Assembly: GCA_024277475.1 (NCBI GenBank)
Contig: JAJRVC010000018.1
Coordinates: 1-11,126, forward strand
Reading direction: 5' to 3'
Source: Deltaproteobacteria bacterium
GTDB taxonomy: Bacteria > Desulfobacterota > Desulfobacteria > Desulfobacterales > JAFDCJ01
Length of the DNA: 11,126 bases
Shown here: positions 1 to 6,966 of the stretch, in pieces
Position numbering within the stretch: the first letter of the stretch is position 1
Layout of the letters: each line of letters opens with the position of its first letter
Position numbers and translations under genes: made by a program
The notes under the pieces: generated by a model
The model's database searches: none
The model's input: the letters and a program-made list of their open reading frames with translations, nothing else
Told to the model about the DNA's origin: nothing

Positions 1-111
1 GCGAATAACCGCAGCCTTCAGTTGGGGTTCGCAGGTTGCCTGGCCAAGGCCGCGGGCCATCGCCTCGCCGCTTAAAACCATCGGCTGTCCAGCCGTCATG
101 TCTTTAAACAT
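1..111 (-). CDS. N-terminal fragment of an unidentified protein, runs off the left edge
   Basis: An ATG at 111 overlaps the stop of the flavoenzyme gene (TGATG), and 37 codons stay open to the window edge, so this is the downstream partner in a minus-strand operon and is translationally coupled. The visible N-terminus has no signal peptide or membrane segment. It contains LSGEAMARG, a G-x4-R-G arrangement that loosely recalls the start of C45-family (penicillin acyltransferase-like) hydrolases. That resemblance is weak and I do not assign the family. An ornithine-cyclodeaminase-like partner, as found beside Pseudomonas D-arginine dehydrogenase, was considered, but the visible residues do not show it. 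Coupling to a D-amino-acid dehydrogenase suggests a role in the same catabolism (inference). Confidence 0.6.
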   Translation of the reverse strand, partial: MFKDMTAGQPMVLSGEAMARGLGQATCEPQLKAAVIR

Positions 112-1235
112 CAGGCCAGCCGTGCCGGGGAGACGTCGTTCTTAGAGACCCCCGCCTTCAGCAAATCGGCTGGAAGATCGCCCGAAACGATCAGTTCAGC
201 CGTGGTGCGGCCCAATACGGGCGCCATCATGATGCCAAAACCCCCTTGCCCGGCCAGCCAGAAGAAATCGGGTGCCACGGCATCGAAGCCGACCACCGGC
301 GTCTCGTCGGCGACGAAAGAACGCAAACCGGCCCAGCTATGGGCAATGCGATTTACGGTTACGAGCGTTTCGCGTTGCAGCCAATCCACCAACACGGCAA
401 CGTCCCATTCCTCGGGCTGGATGTCCTGGGGCTCGACGGGTGTCTGGTCACCTGGAGACGCCATGATCCGGTGAGCCTCTGGCTTCAAATAGGCATCGCC
501 ACTGACAAAATCGATGGCCGGCATGGCATCAACATTTGTCGCATGTGGTGCGTCCACAACAATTGCCGTCCGTCGCTTTGGAACAAGCCCGATCGAGGCC
601 GCGTTGACCATTTCACCAATTTGTCCGGCCCAAGCCCCGGCCGCGTTGACGACAATACGCCCACTCACGACAGTTTTTCCCGCCACCGCCCGCCAATGTG
701 CGTCCGTACGATCCAGTCTTTCGATCCTTTCGCCGCAACTCACGACCCTACCCCTGGCCTTGATACCCCGCAGGAAACCCTGATGAAGGCCAGCCACGTC
801 GATATCCATCACACCTGCCTCATAGGCGGCGGTGGCGACGCGCTCGGGACGCAATATGGGAGCTAGTTCAAGGGCTTTTGCTGCCGATATTTGATCGATT
901 GCCTTTTCAGGGCCCGGCTGATCCAGGATGGGCGCAAGCAGGTCTTCTTCACCTGGTGCGGCGATTACCAAAGAACCTCTTGGGGTCAATAACGGGTGTT
1001 GGCAAAATCCGACAGGCGGATTTGTAAAAAAATCGCTACTCGCCCGATTAAGCCGTCGAACCGTCGGGCTTCCGTAATTGGGTGTATAGAGGGCCGCCGA
1101 CCGTCCGGTGCTGTGATAACCGGGAGTTGTTTCCGCTTCGATCAGAAAGACCGATCCATGCAGGGCCAGTTCGAAAGCCGCAGCCGCACCGGAAATACCC
1201 GCACCAATAACCAGATAGTCGTATTTCACAGTCAT
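111..1235 (-). CDS. FAD-dependent D-amino-acid dehydrogenase (DadA / D-arginine dehydrogenase-like)
   Basis: Predicted to oxidise a D-amino acid to an imino acid, which hydrolyses to a 2-oxo acid and ammonia, with electrons passing through FAD. The 374-residue protein opens with a Rossmann dinucleotide fold (GAGISG at 11-16, acidic E33 ending the second strand), then GYHSTGRSAA (39-48) and Y54. Later come PKRR, AYLKP and WAGLRSFVAD, and a C-terminal GQGGFGI FAD-binding segment. From recall, the pattern and length match Pseudomonas aeruginosa D-arginine dehydrogenase along most of the chain. The carboxylate-binding arginines and the gating tyrosines appear conserved. The residue aligned with the side-chain-binding Glu87 is Ser88, and His48 is replaced by Leu49, so arginine is probably not the preferred substrate. 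I chose the ATG at 1235 because a GAGGA ribosome site sits 5 bases upstream; the TTG at 1247 overlaps that site. No signal peptide is visible, so it is cytoplasmic or peripheral. Confidence 0.88.
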   Translation of the reverse strand: MTVKYDYLVIGAGISGAAAAFELALHGSVFLIEAETTPGYHSTGRSAALYTPNYGSPTVRRLNRASSDFFTNPPVGFCQHPLLTPRGSLVIAAPGEEDLLAPILDQPGPEKAIDQISAAKALELAPILRPERVATAAYEAGVMDIDVAGLHQGFLRGIKARGRVVSCGERIERLDRTDAHWRAVAGKTVVSGRIVVNAAGAWAGQIGEMVNAASIGLVPKRRTAIVVDAPHATNVDAMPAIDFVSGDAYLKPEAHRIMASPGDQTPVEPQDIQPEEWDVAVLVDWLQRETLVTVNRIAHSWAGLRSFVADETPVVGFDAVAPDFFWLAGQGGFGIMMAPVLGRTTAELIVSGDLPADLLKAGVSKNDVSPARLA

Positions 1236-1271
1236 GGCGGTCCTCAATAAACGTCCCTTGGGGGCATGGTT

Positions 1272-1287
1272 ATCAGATGCGTCTGAT
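1272..1287. promoter_or_regulatory. Inverted repeat, candidate operator for the flavoenzyme gene
   Basis: ATCAGA, a 4-base spacer TGCG, then TCTGAT form a perfect 6-base inverted repeat. It lies 37 bases from the flavoenzyme start codon and touches the proposed minus-strand -10 box, where a bound repressor would block transcription. Operator function is inferred from position and symmetry only. Confidence 0.4.
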
Positions 1288-1381
1288 TAAAGTCCGATAT
1301 CCAAGACCACAAGGTAAGGCAACAAACAGCCCGGAATCTATCAGGTGCTGGCCGATACATGAGCGCATATCAAAAGCAAAA

Positions 1382-1427
1382 TGCAAGAAAAATAAAATCC
1401 TTTGACATGTTGCAAGAAAACTTAAAT
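1382..1427 (+). repeat. Imperfect 17-base direct repeat in the regulator promoter, candidate operator
   Basis: Two copies, 1382-1398 and 1411-1427, start with an identical TGCAAGAAAA and agree at 15 of 17 positions; their starts are 29 bases apart. The second copy fills the spacer between the TTGACA -35 box and the proposed -10 region, and the first lies just upstream of the -35. This layout is typical of a regulator binding its own promoter. Binding by the adjacent RpiR-type protein is inference. Confidence 0.5.
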
Positions 1428-1430
1428 AGT
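1402..1430 (+). promoter_or_regulatory. Candidate sigma-70 promoter of the RpiR-type regulator
   Basis: A consensus -35 hexamer TTGACA occupies 1402-1407. The -10 is less clear: AATAGT (1425-1430, 17-base spacer) or TAAATA (1423-1428, 15-base spacer). A start point near 1436 would leave a short leader ahead of the GGAG ribosome site at 1447-1450. Confidence 0.5.
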
Positions 1431-1459
1431 GCCTCGCATCCAAAGTGGAGACAAACGAG

Positions 1460-2344
1460 ATGCAAAGTTCAGTTCGTGAGCAAATATCTGAAAATCTGAG
1501 CGACGCTTCAAAGGCCGACAAGGCAATTGCGAGCTTCATGCTTGCCCAACTGAACACCGTTCCTTTTGAAACCGCGGCGAGCCTTGCCGGCAAAGTGGAA
1601 GTCAGCGAGGCAACAGTCGGACGCTATTGTCGCTCGATCGGGTACAAGAGCTTCAAAGATCTCAAAAATCATCTGAAAAAAGACCTCGGTGACAAGCCCT
1701 GGTTAATCAGCGATCGCCTGCACGATTTTCAGCGCCAGGCGAGATCCGGTGAAGATCAGCTAGCCAAGGGATTGGAGCTCGAAATGGCGGGGCTGGTTGC
1801 CATTTATGAACTGGCCCAGACGGCCGAATGGGAGCGGGTCGTCAAACGCCTGGCCAGGACGCCGGCGGTTTTTGCCACCGGATTCCAGACGGAACGGGGA
1901 ATGGCCCAGATTTTCGTCAATCAGCTTCAGTATCTGCGCGACCGGGTGCATTTGATCGATTTGGAAGGGGGTAATTTCTCCGAACTTCTGGTGTCTGCGA
2001 AGGACCAGTCCTGTCTTGTGATTTTTGAAGCACGGCGCTATTCGCGAATGGCCCGTGTGTTGGCGGGCGAAGAGCAGAATGCCGGCATTCCAACAACCCT
2101 TGTCACCGATGCGTTCTGTGACTGGGGCCACGATCTCGTCGACGAAATGTTCGTTGTGCCGACGGAATTCAATCTTTTTTGGGAATCGACTGCCCAGATG
2201 GCGAGCCTGGCAAATTTGCTCGTCAATGGCGTTTTCATCGAACTCGGCTCCGTCGTCGAGGAACGCATGAACGAAGTATCGCGTCTTTATAGCCGTTTCA
2301 CAGGGTATGTCGGGGACACATCCGGACCTTCTATGGGGTACTAG
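1460..2344 (+). CDS. MurR/RpiR-family transcriptional regulator
   Basis: A 294-residue DNA-binding regulator. Residues 1-75 are an RpiR-type helix-turn-helix with the typical recognition segment EATVGRYCRSIGYKSF (50-65), followed by DLKNHLKKDL. The C-terminal half (about 125-275) has the length and alternating pattern of a SIS domain, which normally binds a phosphosugar. The usual glycine/serine-rich ligand loop reads ATGFQTERG here (about 138-146), so the effector may not be a phosphosugar. I chose the ATG at 1460, which has GGAG 9 bases upstream; the GTG at 1445 overlaps that site and lacks one of its own. Placement between the divergent flavoenzyme and the importer/deacylase genes suggests it senses an imported D-amino-acid derivative and controls both sides (inference). 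G+C is high, like the left flank and unlike the genes that follow. Confidence 0.88.
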   Translation: MQSSVREQISENLSDASKADKAIASFMLAQLNTVPFETAASLAGKVEVSEATVGRYCRSIGYKSFKDLKNHLKKDLGDKPWLISDRLHDFQRQARSGEDQLAKGLELEMAGLVAIYELAQTAEWERVVKRLARTPAVFATGFQTERGMAQIFVNQLQYLRDRVHLIDLEGGNFSELLVSAKDQSCLVIFEARRYSRMARVLAGEEQNAGIPTTLVTDAFCDWGHDLVDEMFVVPTEFNLFWESTAQMASLANLLVNGVFIELGSVVEERMNEVSRLYSRFTGYVGDTSGPSMGY

Positions 2345-2437
2345 ATATAGAAGTACTACGCGCGGAAATTACAAATAAAAGAGTCAATAAAAGGATTTAT
2401 CTAAAACATCTATACTTGAAACTAGGGAGAAAATGTT
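2345..2437 (+). promoter_or_regulatory. A+T-rich leader of the importer operon
   Basis: This 93-base gap marks an abrupt drop in G+C. It holds an 8-base direct repeat AATAAAAG (2374-2381 and 2386-2393, 12 bases apart) and a TATACT (2411-2416) that could be a -10 box but has no good -35. A strong ribosome site, GGGAG at 2425-2429, lies 8 bases before the ATG. There is no terminator-like hairpin after the regulator, so read-through from its promoter is possible. Confidence 0.4.
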
Positions 2438-4012
2438 ATGCAAAATCGTCTTATCATTGTGTTACTCGCCTGTTTTATGGCGATATCCTTTACAATGTCA
2501 CCCGTTCCGGCTTCGGCGGCGGGGAAAGTCCTGACTATTTCCATGGATGCCGGAAATGCCGGCCAGGATAGCTTTAATCCTTTCAAAACCAATGCAACGA
2601 ATAATGTCTATTATCTGGTTTATGATCGACTGGTTGAGATGGGCGCCGATGGCAAAATCTATCCCCATCTGTTGAAAAACTGGAATGTTTCAAAAGATGG
2701 TTTAACGATCACATTCACATTAAGAGACGGTGTAAAATTCCATGATGGTTCCGAACTGAACTCTGAAGTCCTGAAATGGTTTTTAGAACAACTCGGCACG
2801 GGAAAATCCAAATATATGGTTGATGCCGTCGATACGATTGACATCAAAGACAACTTAACTGTTGTGATGAATATGAGCCGGCCAGACCCCAATATTCTGT
2901 ATAATTTCACTTCATCTTTCACTGGCATCCCAAGCAAGGTGGCGGTCGAAAAATACGGCGAAGATTATGGCCGTAAATATGTCGTCGGCACAGGACCTTT
3001 TAAATTTGTCTCCTGGAATCCAGGTGCTGAAATAATTTTGGATACAAACAAAGATTATCAGTGGGGCTCACCGCTTTCTGATAACCAGGGACCGGCCAAG
3101 TTTGACCGAATTGTTGTGAAGGAAATTATCGAAGATTCAACCCGCTTTCTTGAATTGAAAACGGGCGGTGTTGATATTCTCGAAAAAGCCCCAACGCTGT
3201 TTTTGGATAAAATCAAGGCTGATCCAAGCGCAAATGTCATATCCATGGCGAGCAACCAAAATTTTCAATTGGTCATGAATACAAAACGTGAATTTTTGAA
3301 AAACGTTAAGATCAGGCAGGCTATTGCTTTGGCAATCGATCAGAAAAGCATCCTGAAAGCGGTATTCCAAGGATATGGCGCTCCAGCATACACGTATCTG
3401 ATTGATCGCCTTCCTGCTCGTAAAGTCGCGCCGGAATATGAAATCCACTTCGACCTTGCTAAGGCAAAAGCCATTTTAGCGGCTGAAGGCTGGAAGGCCG
3501 GCGATGATGGCATTTTAGTTAAAGAAGGCAAAAGACTATCACTCAAACTTTGGAGCAAAAGTGACTCGGACGAACGTAAGACTGCCGTCGTTATCCAGGC
3601 ACAGCTTGGAAAACTGGGTGTTGAGGTAAAAATCGAACAGTTTGATCCAAGTTCAATCAAAGCTGAATTCAAGAAAGGTGTTCATGACTTGGTCGTGCGT
3701 TCGTATGGCTGGGATAACGCTGATATTCTCGAGTGGTTCTTTAACTCGAAGCGTCCCGGGTATCCTAATGTCGCCATGTGGCACGACAATGAATCTGACT
3801 ATTTGATGCATAAGGCGATGACAAGATCAAAAGATTCTGACGAACGAATTCAGAACTTTAAGGATTATCATGAGTATGTATTGAGTCAATTCCTTTGGGC
3901 GCCAATTATTAATACCGTCAATAACCATGCCATCAGCACGCGTATTAATATGCCGACACCTCGTTTTAAAATCCTGGTCGGCCCTCCTCTCATGGACGTA
4001 ACACTTAACTAA
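2438..4012 (+). CDS. Family 5 periplasmic substrate-binding protein of a peptide-type ABC importer
   Basis: Captures substrate in the periplasm and delivers it to the permeases encoded downstream. The 524-residue protein begins with a Sec signal peptide: R4, a hydrophobic core from 5 to about 20, and a likely signal peptidase I cut after ASA (25-27). The mature part shows the SBP_bac_5 pattern in order: NPF near the start, LVYDRLVE, a WNVSKDGLTITFTLRDGVKFHDG block, the GTGPFKFVSWNPG segment, and VKIRQAIALAIDQKSIL around residue 300. Length is typical of DppA/OppA/NikA-like proteins. The family binds peptides, but also nickel complexes, glutathione and opines, so substrate must be judged from context; here the linked deacylase points to N-acyl-D-amino acids or D-residue-containing peptides (inference). 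The symbol dppA is withheld because the ligand is unknown. Confidence 0.92.
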   Translation: MQNRLIIVLLACFMAISFTMSPVPASAAGKVLTISMDAGNAGQDSFNPFKTNATNNVYYLVYDRLVEMGADGKIYPHLLKNWNVSKDGLTITFTLRDGVKFHDGSELNSEVLKWFLEQLGTGKSKYMVDAVDTIDIKDNLTVVMNMSRPDPNILYNFTSSFTGIPSKVAVEKYGEDYGRKYVVGTGPFKFVSWNPGAEIILDTNKDYQWGSPLSDNQGPAKFDRIVVKEIIEDSTRFLELKTGGVDILEKAPTLFLDKIKADPSANVISMASNQNFQLVMNTKREFLKNVKIRQAIALAIDQKSILKAVFQGYGAPAYTYLIDRLPARKVAPEYEIHFDLAKAKAILAAEGWKAGDDGILVKEGKRLSLKLWSKSDSDERKTAVVIQAQLGKLGVEVKIEQFDPSSIKAEFKKGVHDLVVRSYGWDNADILEWFFNSKRPGYPNVAMWHDNESDYLMHKAMTRSKDSDERIQNFKDYHEYVLSQFLWAPIINTVNNHAISTRINMPTPRFKILVGPPLMDVTLN

Positions 4013-4036
4013 GGTAGAAGTCTGAATAATCTCGCA

Positions 4037-4094
4037 GCTATCCTTCTTGTTCCTCTGGCTCTATTCGCCCGGCCAGGGGAACAGGAACGATGGT
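4037..4094 (+). other. Long stem-loop between the binding-protein and permease genes
   Basis: Arms 4044-4059 and 4072-4087 pair along 16 positions (14 Watson-Crick plus 2 G-U when read as plus-strand RNA) around a 12-base loop. After one C/C mismatch the stem continues for several more pairs to 4037/4094. No T-run follows, so it is not a simple terminator. In maltose-type operons a hairpin at this place protects the upstream message and lowers permease expression; the same role is likely here (inference). Confidence 0.7.
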
Positions 4095-4169
4095 GAATTA
4101 ATCCTTCACCTGCAATCACCCGTGCGACACGATGCCTGATATGCCAAACAATGGAATGTAGCACGAGCT

Positions 4170-5096
4170 ATGTGGATATATATTCTTCGACGCACTCTGT
4201 TACTCATACCCGTTTTTTTGATCATATCCGTGGTCGTTTTTTCACTTATTCATATGGTTCCGGGAAACCCGATTGATTCCCTTTTGGGCCCTGGATCCCT
4301 GGACAGCGACCGAGAAAATCTCATCATTTCCTATGGCTTGGATAAGCCTCTTTTTATTCAGTATTTTGTATGGCTGAAAGCTTTTCTATTCGGTGACATG
4401 GGTCAATCAATTATAGAAAAACAACCCGTAGCCGATATGATATTCTACAACATGCCGTTCACTCTTCGACTTGGCATCGCGTCCTTATTTATCTCTTTCG
4501 TTTTTGGCATTCTTTTAGGAATCCTCTCTGCGGCATATCGAAATACAATCATCGATTATATCGCGATGATCATTGCCCTGCTTGGTGTAACCGTTCCGGC
4601 ATTTTGGCTTGGCTTAATCCTCATGCTGATATTTTCAGTAATGCTTGGATGGTTTCCTGTCTCGGGATCTGGCAGTTGGCTAACCCTGGTGCTTCCTGCA
4701 ATTACTGTAGGACTGGGGGGCGCTGGTCTGGTTGCCAGAATTACGCGCGCCAGCATGCTTGAGATGTTCAACAAAGAATTTATTTTACTGTTGTATGCCA
4801 AAGGGCTGAGCAAAAAGAGGATCATTGTGAATCACATTTTCCGAAATGCGCTGATGCCTATTATCACAATCCTGGGACTAAGGCTGGGATGGATTTTGGG
4901 GGGCGCAGTGACAATTGAAATTGTCTTCAGCCGTCCTGGTATTGGAAACATGTTACTCACGGCGCTATACCGGCGGGATTATCCCGTTGTACAGGCTTCG
5001 CTGCTCTTCCTGACAATGGCCGTCATCATAGGTGCTTTTATTGCAGATATTATTTATTCCTACGCTGACCCCAGGGTCCGGGACACTTACAAATGA
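4170..5096 (+). CDS. Peptide-type ABC importer inner-membrane permease (DppB/OppB-like)
   Basis: One half of the translocation channel. The 308-residue protein has an N-terminal membrane segment (about 8-28) followed by HMVPGNP, the family hallmark. After a periplasmic stretch ending in FGDMGQS come five further hydrophobic segments. The cytoplasmic EAA loop that contacts the ATPase is at about 203-230 and contains YAKGLSKKR and RNALMP; the positions before AKGL, usually RTAR-like, are hydrophobic here (ILLLY). The end, FSRPGIGNML and YADPRVR, is typical. Length matches DppB (about 310-340). The ribosome site before the ATG is weak, which together with the upstream hairpin suggests lower expression than the binding protein. 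The next gene starts 33 bases later. Confidence 0.93.
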   Translation: MWIYILRRTLLLIPVFLIISVVVFSLIHMVPGNPIDSLLGPGSLDSDRENLIISYGLDKPLFIQYFVWLKAFLFGDMGQSIIEKQPVADMIFYNMPFTLRLGIASLFISFVFGILLGILSAAYRNTIIDYIAMIIALLGVTVPAFWLGLILMLIFSVMLGWFPVSGSGSWLTLVLPAITVGLGGAGLVARITRASMLEMFNKEFILLLYAKGLSKKRIIVNHIFRNALMPIITILGLRLGWILGGAVTIEIVFSRPGIGNMLLTALYRRDYPVVQASLLFLTMAVIIGAFIADIIYSYADPRVRDTYK

Positions 5097-5129
5097 CCGG
5101 TTTTCAAATTTGGCGCATTGGATATTCCT

Positions 5130-5996
5130 GTGAGTGAGCTAATTCACCATTCTCCATGGGTTGTTATCTTCAGAAGATTTTCCAGCAACAAGATGGGAGT
5201 TATCGGAACGATCCTGATTTTAGGTCTGGTTTTCACTGCCATCTTTGCTCCTTTGTTGGAACCATATTCATTCAAGGAACAAAATATCGAGCTGATGAAT
5301 AGCCCACCTACGCAAGCCCACCTGTTAGGGACTGATGAATTTGGCCGGGATTTATTAAGCCGCGTTATTCGGGGTGCAAGAATTTCTTTCGTTGTAGGTG
5401 TCCTATCGGTCGCCATATCCGTCATTATTGGTGTAATTATTGGGGCCATTGCCGGATTCTACGGCGGTATTGTTGATGTCGTGCTCACCACGATTGCCGA
5501 TCTAACCTGGTCGATGCCGGCTATACTGGTGGCACTTCTATTGGTTGCCATTATCGGGCCCGGTTTGGAAAGCGTTGTTCTGGCAATTGGGCTTTCATAC
5601 TGGGCGGAATACGCTCGCCTGATTCGAGGGCAAATCCTGTCTTTGAAAAATGCCACTTTCATTGAAGCGACAAAAACCCTCGGTGCTTCCGATCCGGTAA
5701 TTTCATTCAAACATCTTATTCCTAATAGTATTTCACCGATCATTGTCGCCGCCACGATTGGGGTTGGGAATGCAATCGTTTTAGAAGCAACACTTGGATT
5801 TCTTGGGATGGGAGCGCAGCCGCCAACACCAAGTTGGGGTGCAATGATGAGCAGCGGCACTGCTTACTTGTTTATCTCACCTTGGGTCATTGTTTTTCCC
5901 GGTATCGCAATGATGATCACGGTGCTGGGCTTTAACCTGTTTGGGGACGCGTTGATTGATATTCTTGACGTTAAAAATAGTGAATCTGAAAAATGA
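5130..5996 (+). CDS. Peptide-type ABC importer inner-membrane permease (DppC/OppC-like)
   Basis: Second channel subunit, 288 residues from a GTG start. It begins with the short cytoplasmic tail and first membrane segment of the OppC_N domain, ending in FAPLLEPYSF. Then come LLGTDEFGRDLLSRVIRGAR (about 66-85), a cluster of membrane segments, the EAA loop (FIEATKTLGAS at about 177-187, through HLIPNSISP), and LGFLGMGAQPPTPSWG, all hallmarks of the family. I prefer GTG at 5130, with GGA 7 bases upstream; a TTG at 5118 is in frame and would add four residues. The stop overlaps the next start by four bases (ATGA), so the downstream ATPase is probably translationally coupled. Confidence 0.92.
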   Translation: MSELIHHSPWVVIFRRFSSNKMGVIGTILILGLVFTAIFAPLLEPYSFKEQNIELMNSPPTQAHLLGTDEFGRDLLSRVIRGARISFVVGVLSVAISVIIGVIIGAIAGFYGGIVDVVLTTIADLTWSMPAILVALLLVAIIGPGLESVVLAIGLSYWAEYARLIRGQILSLKNATFIEATKTLGASDPVISFKHLIPNSISPIIVAATIGVGNAIVLEATLGFLGMGAQPPTPSWGAMMSSGTAYLFISPWVIVFPGIAMMITVLGFNLFGDALIDILDVKNSESEK

Positions 5997-6949
5997 CATT
6001 TCTGAAAGTTTCAGATCTGGCCGTTGAATTCACTGCCAACAGGAGAGCTGTCAAACCCATTAGCGGTGTGTCTTTTGAAATGAATGCCGGCGAAATTCTT
6101 GGCGTCGTTGGTGAGACCGGATCGGGAAAGTCCCTAACGGCACAGGCCATTATGGGCTTAACACCCCTGGTGGGCGGCAGGGTTTCGGGTTCAGTCCAAT
6201 TTGGCGACAAAGACTTGCTGGCAATTTCAAGTAAGGAAATGCAGTCCATCCGGGGTGCTGAAATATCATATATTCCGCAAAACCCGATGACATCACTGGA
6301 TCCGGTTTATCGGGTTGGAGACCAGATCATTGAAGGCATCAGGGCGCATTGTAAAATTTCCAAAAAGGACGCAAAGCAGCAAACCCTTACTATTATGGAA
6401 AAGCTGCGCATCCCTTCACCCGGTCAAGTTTTCATGCAGTATCCTCACCAGCTTTCAGGTGGGCTTAAGCAAAGAATCGTTATCGCCATGGGGCTGGCAA
6501 CAAACCCAAAATTATTAATTGCCGATGAACCGACGACGGCCTTGGACGTGACGGTTCAGGCACAAATCATGCGCCTGTTTAAAGAACAAATCGTCGTCAA
6601 GGGTATTAGTCTGCTTCTCATCACCCATGATTTGGGAGTCGTTGCTCAGGTCTGTGATAATATTGCCGTGATGTACGCCGGAAAAATTGTCGAGTATGGC
6701 AATATCAAGGCCATATTTAGCAGCCCAAAACATCCCTACACACAGGCCTTGCTGGCTTGCATCCCCTTCATGGGAATGAAAAAGGGCTCACTGGCTGCGA
6801 TTAGCGGCAATGTTCCAAATGCGGCGAATTATCCGGATGGGTGCCGTTTCCATACACGTTGTCCACACATCAAACCCCAGTGCCATATAGATGCGCCTCT
6901 CATGAAGGGTGTCTCGGGCGGAACCTGGACCGCCTGTCACCTTTATTAA
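5993..6949 (+). CDS. Peptide-type ABC importer ATPase (DppD/OppD-like)
   Basis: Cytoplasmic ATPase that powers transport. In order, over 318 residues: Walker A GETGSGKS (40-47), Q-loop Q96, signature LSGGLKQR (154-161), Walker B LLIADE (174-179), D-loop ALD and switch H212. The oligo_HPY C-terminal extension starts at HPYTQALL and ends with a four-cysteine pattern (GCRFHTRC, then QC and AC). In characterised OppD/DppD proteins this tail holds an iron-sulfur cluster, so one is expected here. All catalytic residues are present, so it looks active. The start codon overlaps the previous stop, and the next ATPase gene follows after 17 bases, as in standard dpp operons. Confidence 0.94.
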   Translation: MTFLKVSDLAVEFTANRRAVKPISGVSFEMNAGEILGVVGETGSGKSLTAQAIMGLTPLVGGRVSGSVQFGDKDLLAISSKEMQSIRGAEISYIPQNPMTSLDPVYRVGDQIIEGIRAHCKISKKDAKQQTLTIMEKLRIPSPGQVFMQYPHQLSGGLKQRIVIAMGLATNPKLLIADEPTTALDVTVQAQIMRLFKEQIVVKGISLLLITHDLGVVAQVCDNIAVMYAGKIVEYGNIKAIFSSPKHPYTQALLACIPFMGMKKGSLAAISGNVPNAANYPDGCRFHTRCPHIKPQCHIDAPLMKGVSGGTWTACHLY

Positions 6950-6966
6950 GGGGAGAAGGATAAAAA

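Larger units (their letters stand above)
1236..1459. promoter_or_regulatory. Divergent intergenic control region
   Basis: This 224-base gap separates the start codons of the flavoenzyme (minus) and the RpiR-type regulator (plus), so it must hold promoters for both directions. It contains a 6+6 inverted repeat near the flavoenzyme side and a long imperfect direct repeat near the regulator side, listed separately. For the minus direction a weak pair can be proposed, TTTAAT (1291-1286) as -10 with TTGTGG (1312-1307) as -35 and a short 15-base spacer. No open frame here looks like a gene. Confidence 0.6.

Noticed and set aside
246..866. A 206-codon open frame on the plus strand inside the flavoenzyme gene
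   Set aside because: It lies antisense to a clearly conserved enzyme in G+C-rich sequence, where long shadow frames are expected; its translation has no recognisable domain.
1235..1247. TTG at 1247 as start of the flavoenzyme gene
   Set aside because: It overlaps the GAGGA ribosome site that serves the ATG at 1235, and the extra residues MRTA are not needed for the FAD fold.
2438..2473. LLAC at residues 9-12 of the binding protein as a lipoprotein signal
   Set aside because: The stretch before the cysteine is too short and hydrophobicity continues after it; an ordinary signal peptidase I site follows at ASA (25-27).
4037..4094. Hairpin as an intrinsic terminator of the binding-protein gene
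   Set aside because: No T-run follows, and the permease and ATPase genes downstream have no obvious promoter of their own.
5093..5137. ATG overlapping the stop of the first permease as start of the second permease
   Set aside because: That frame reaches a stop after 14 codons and is not the permease frame.
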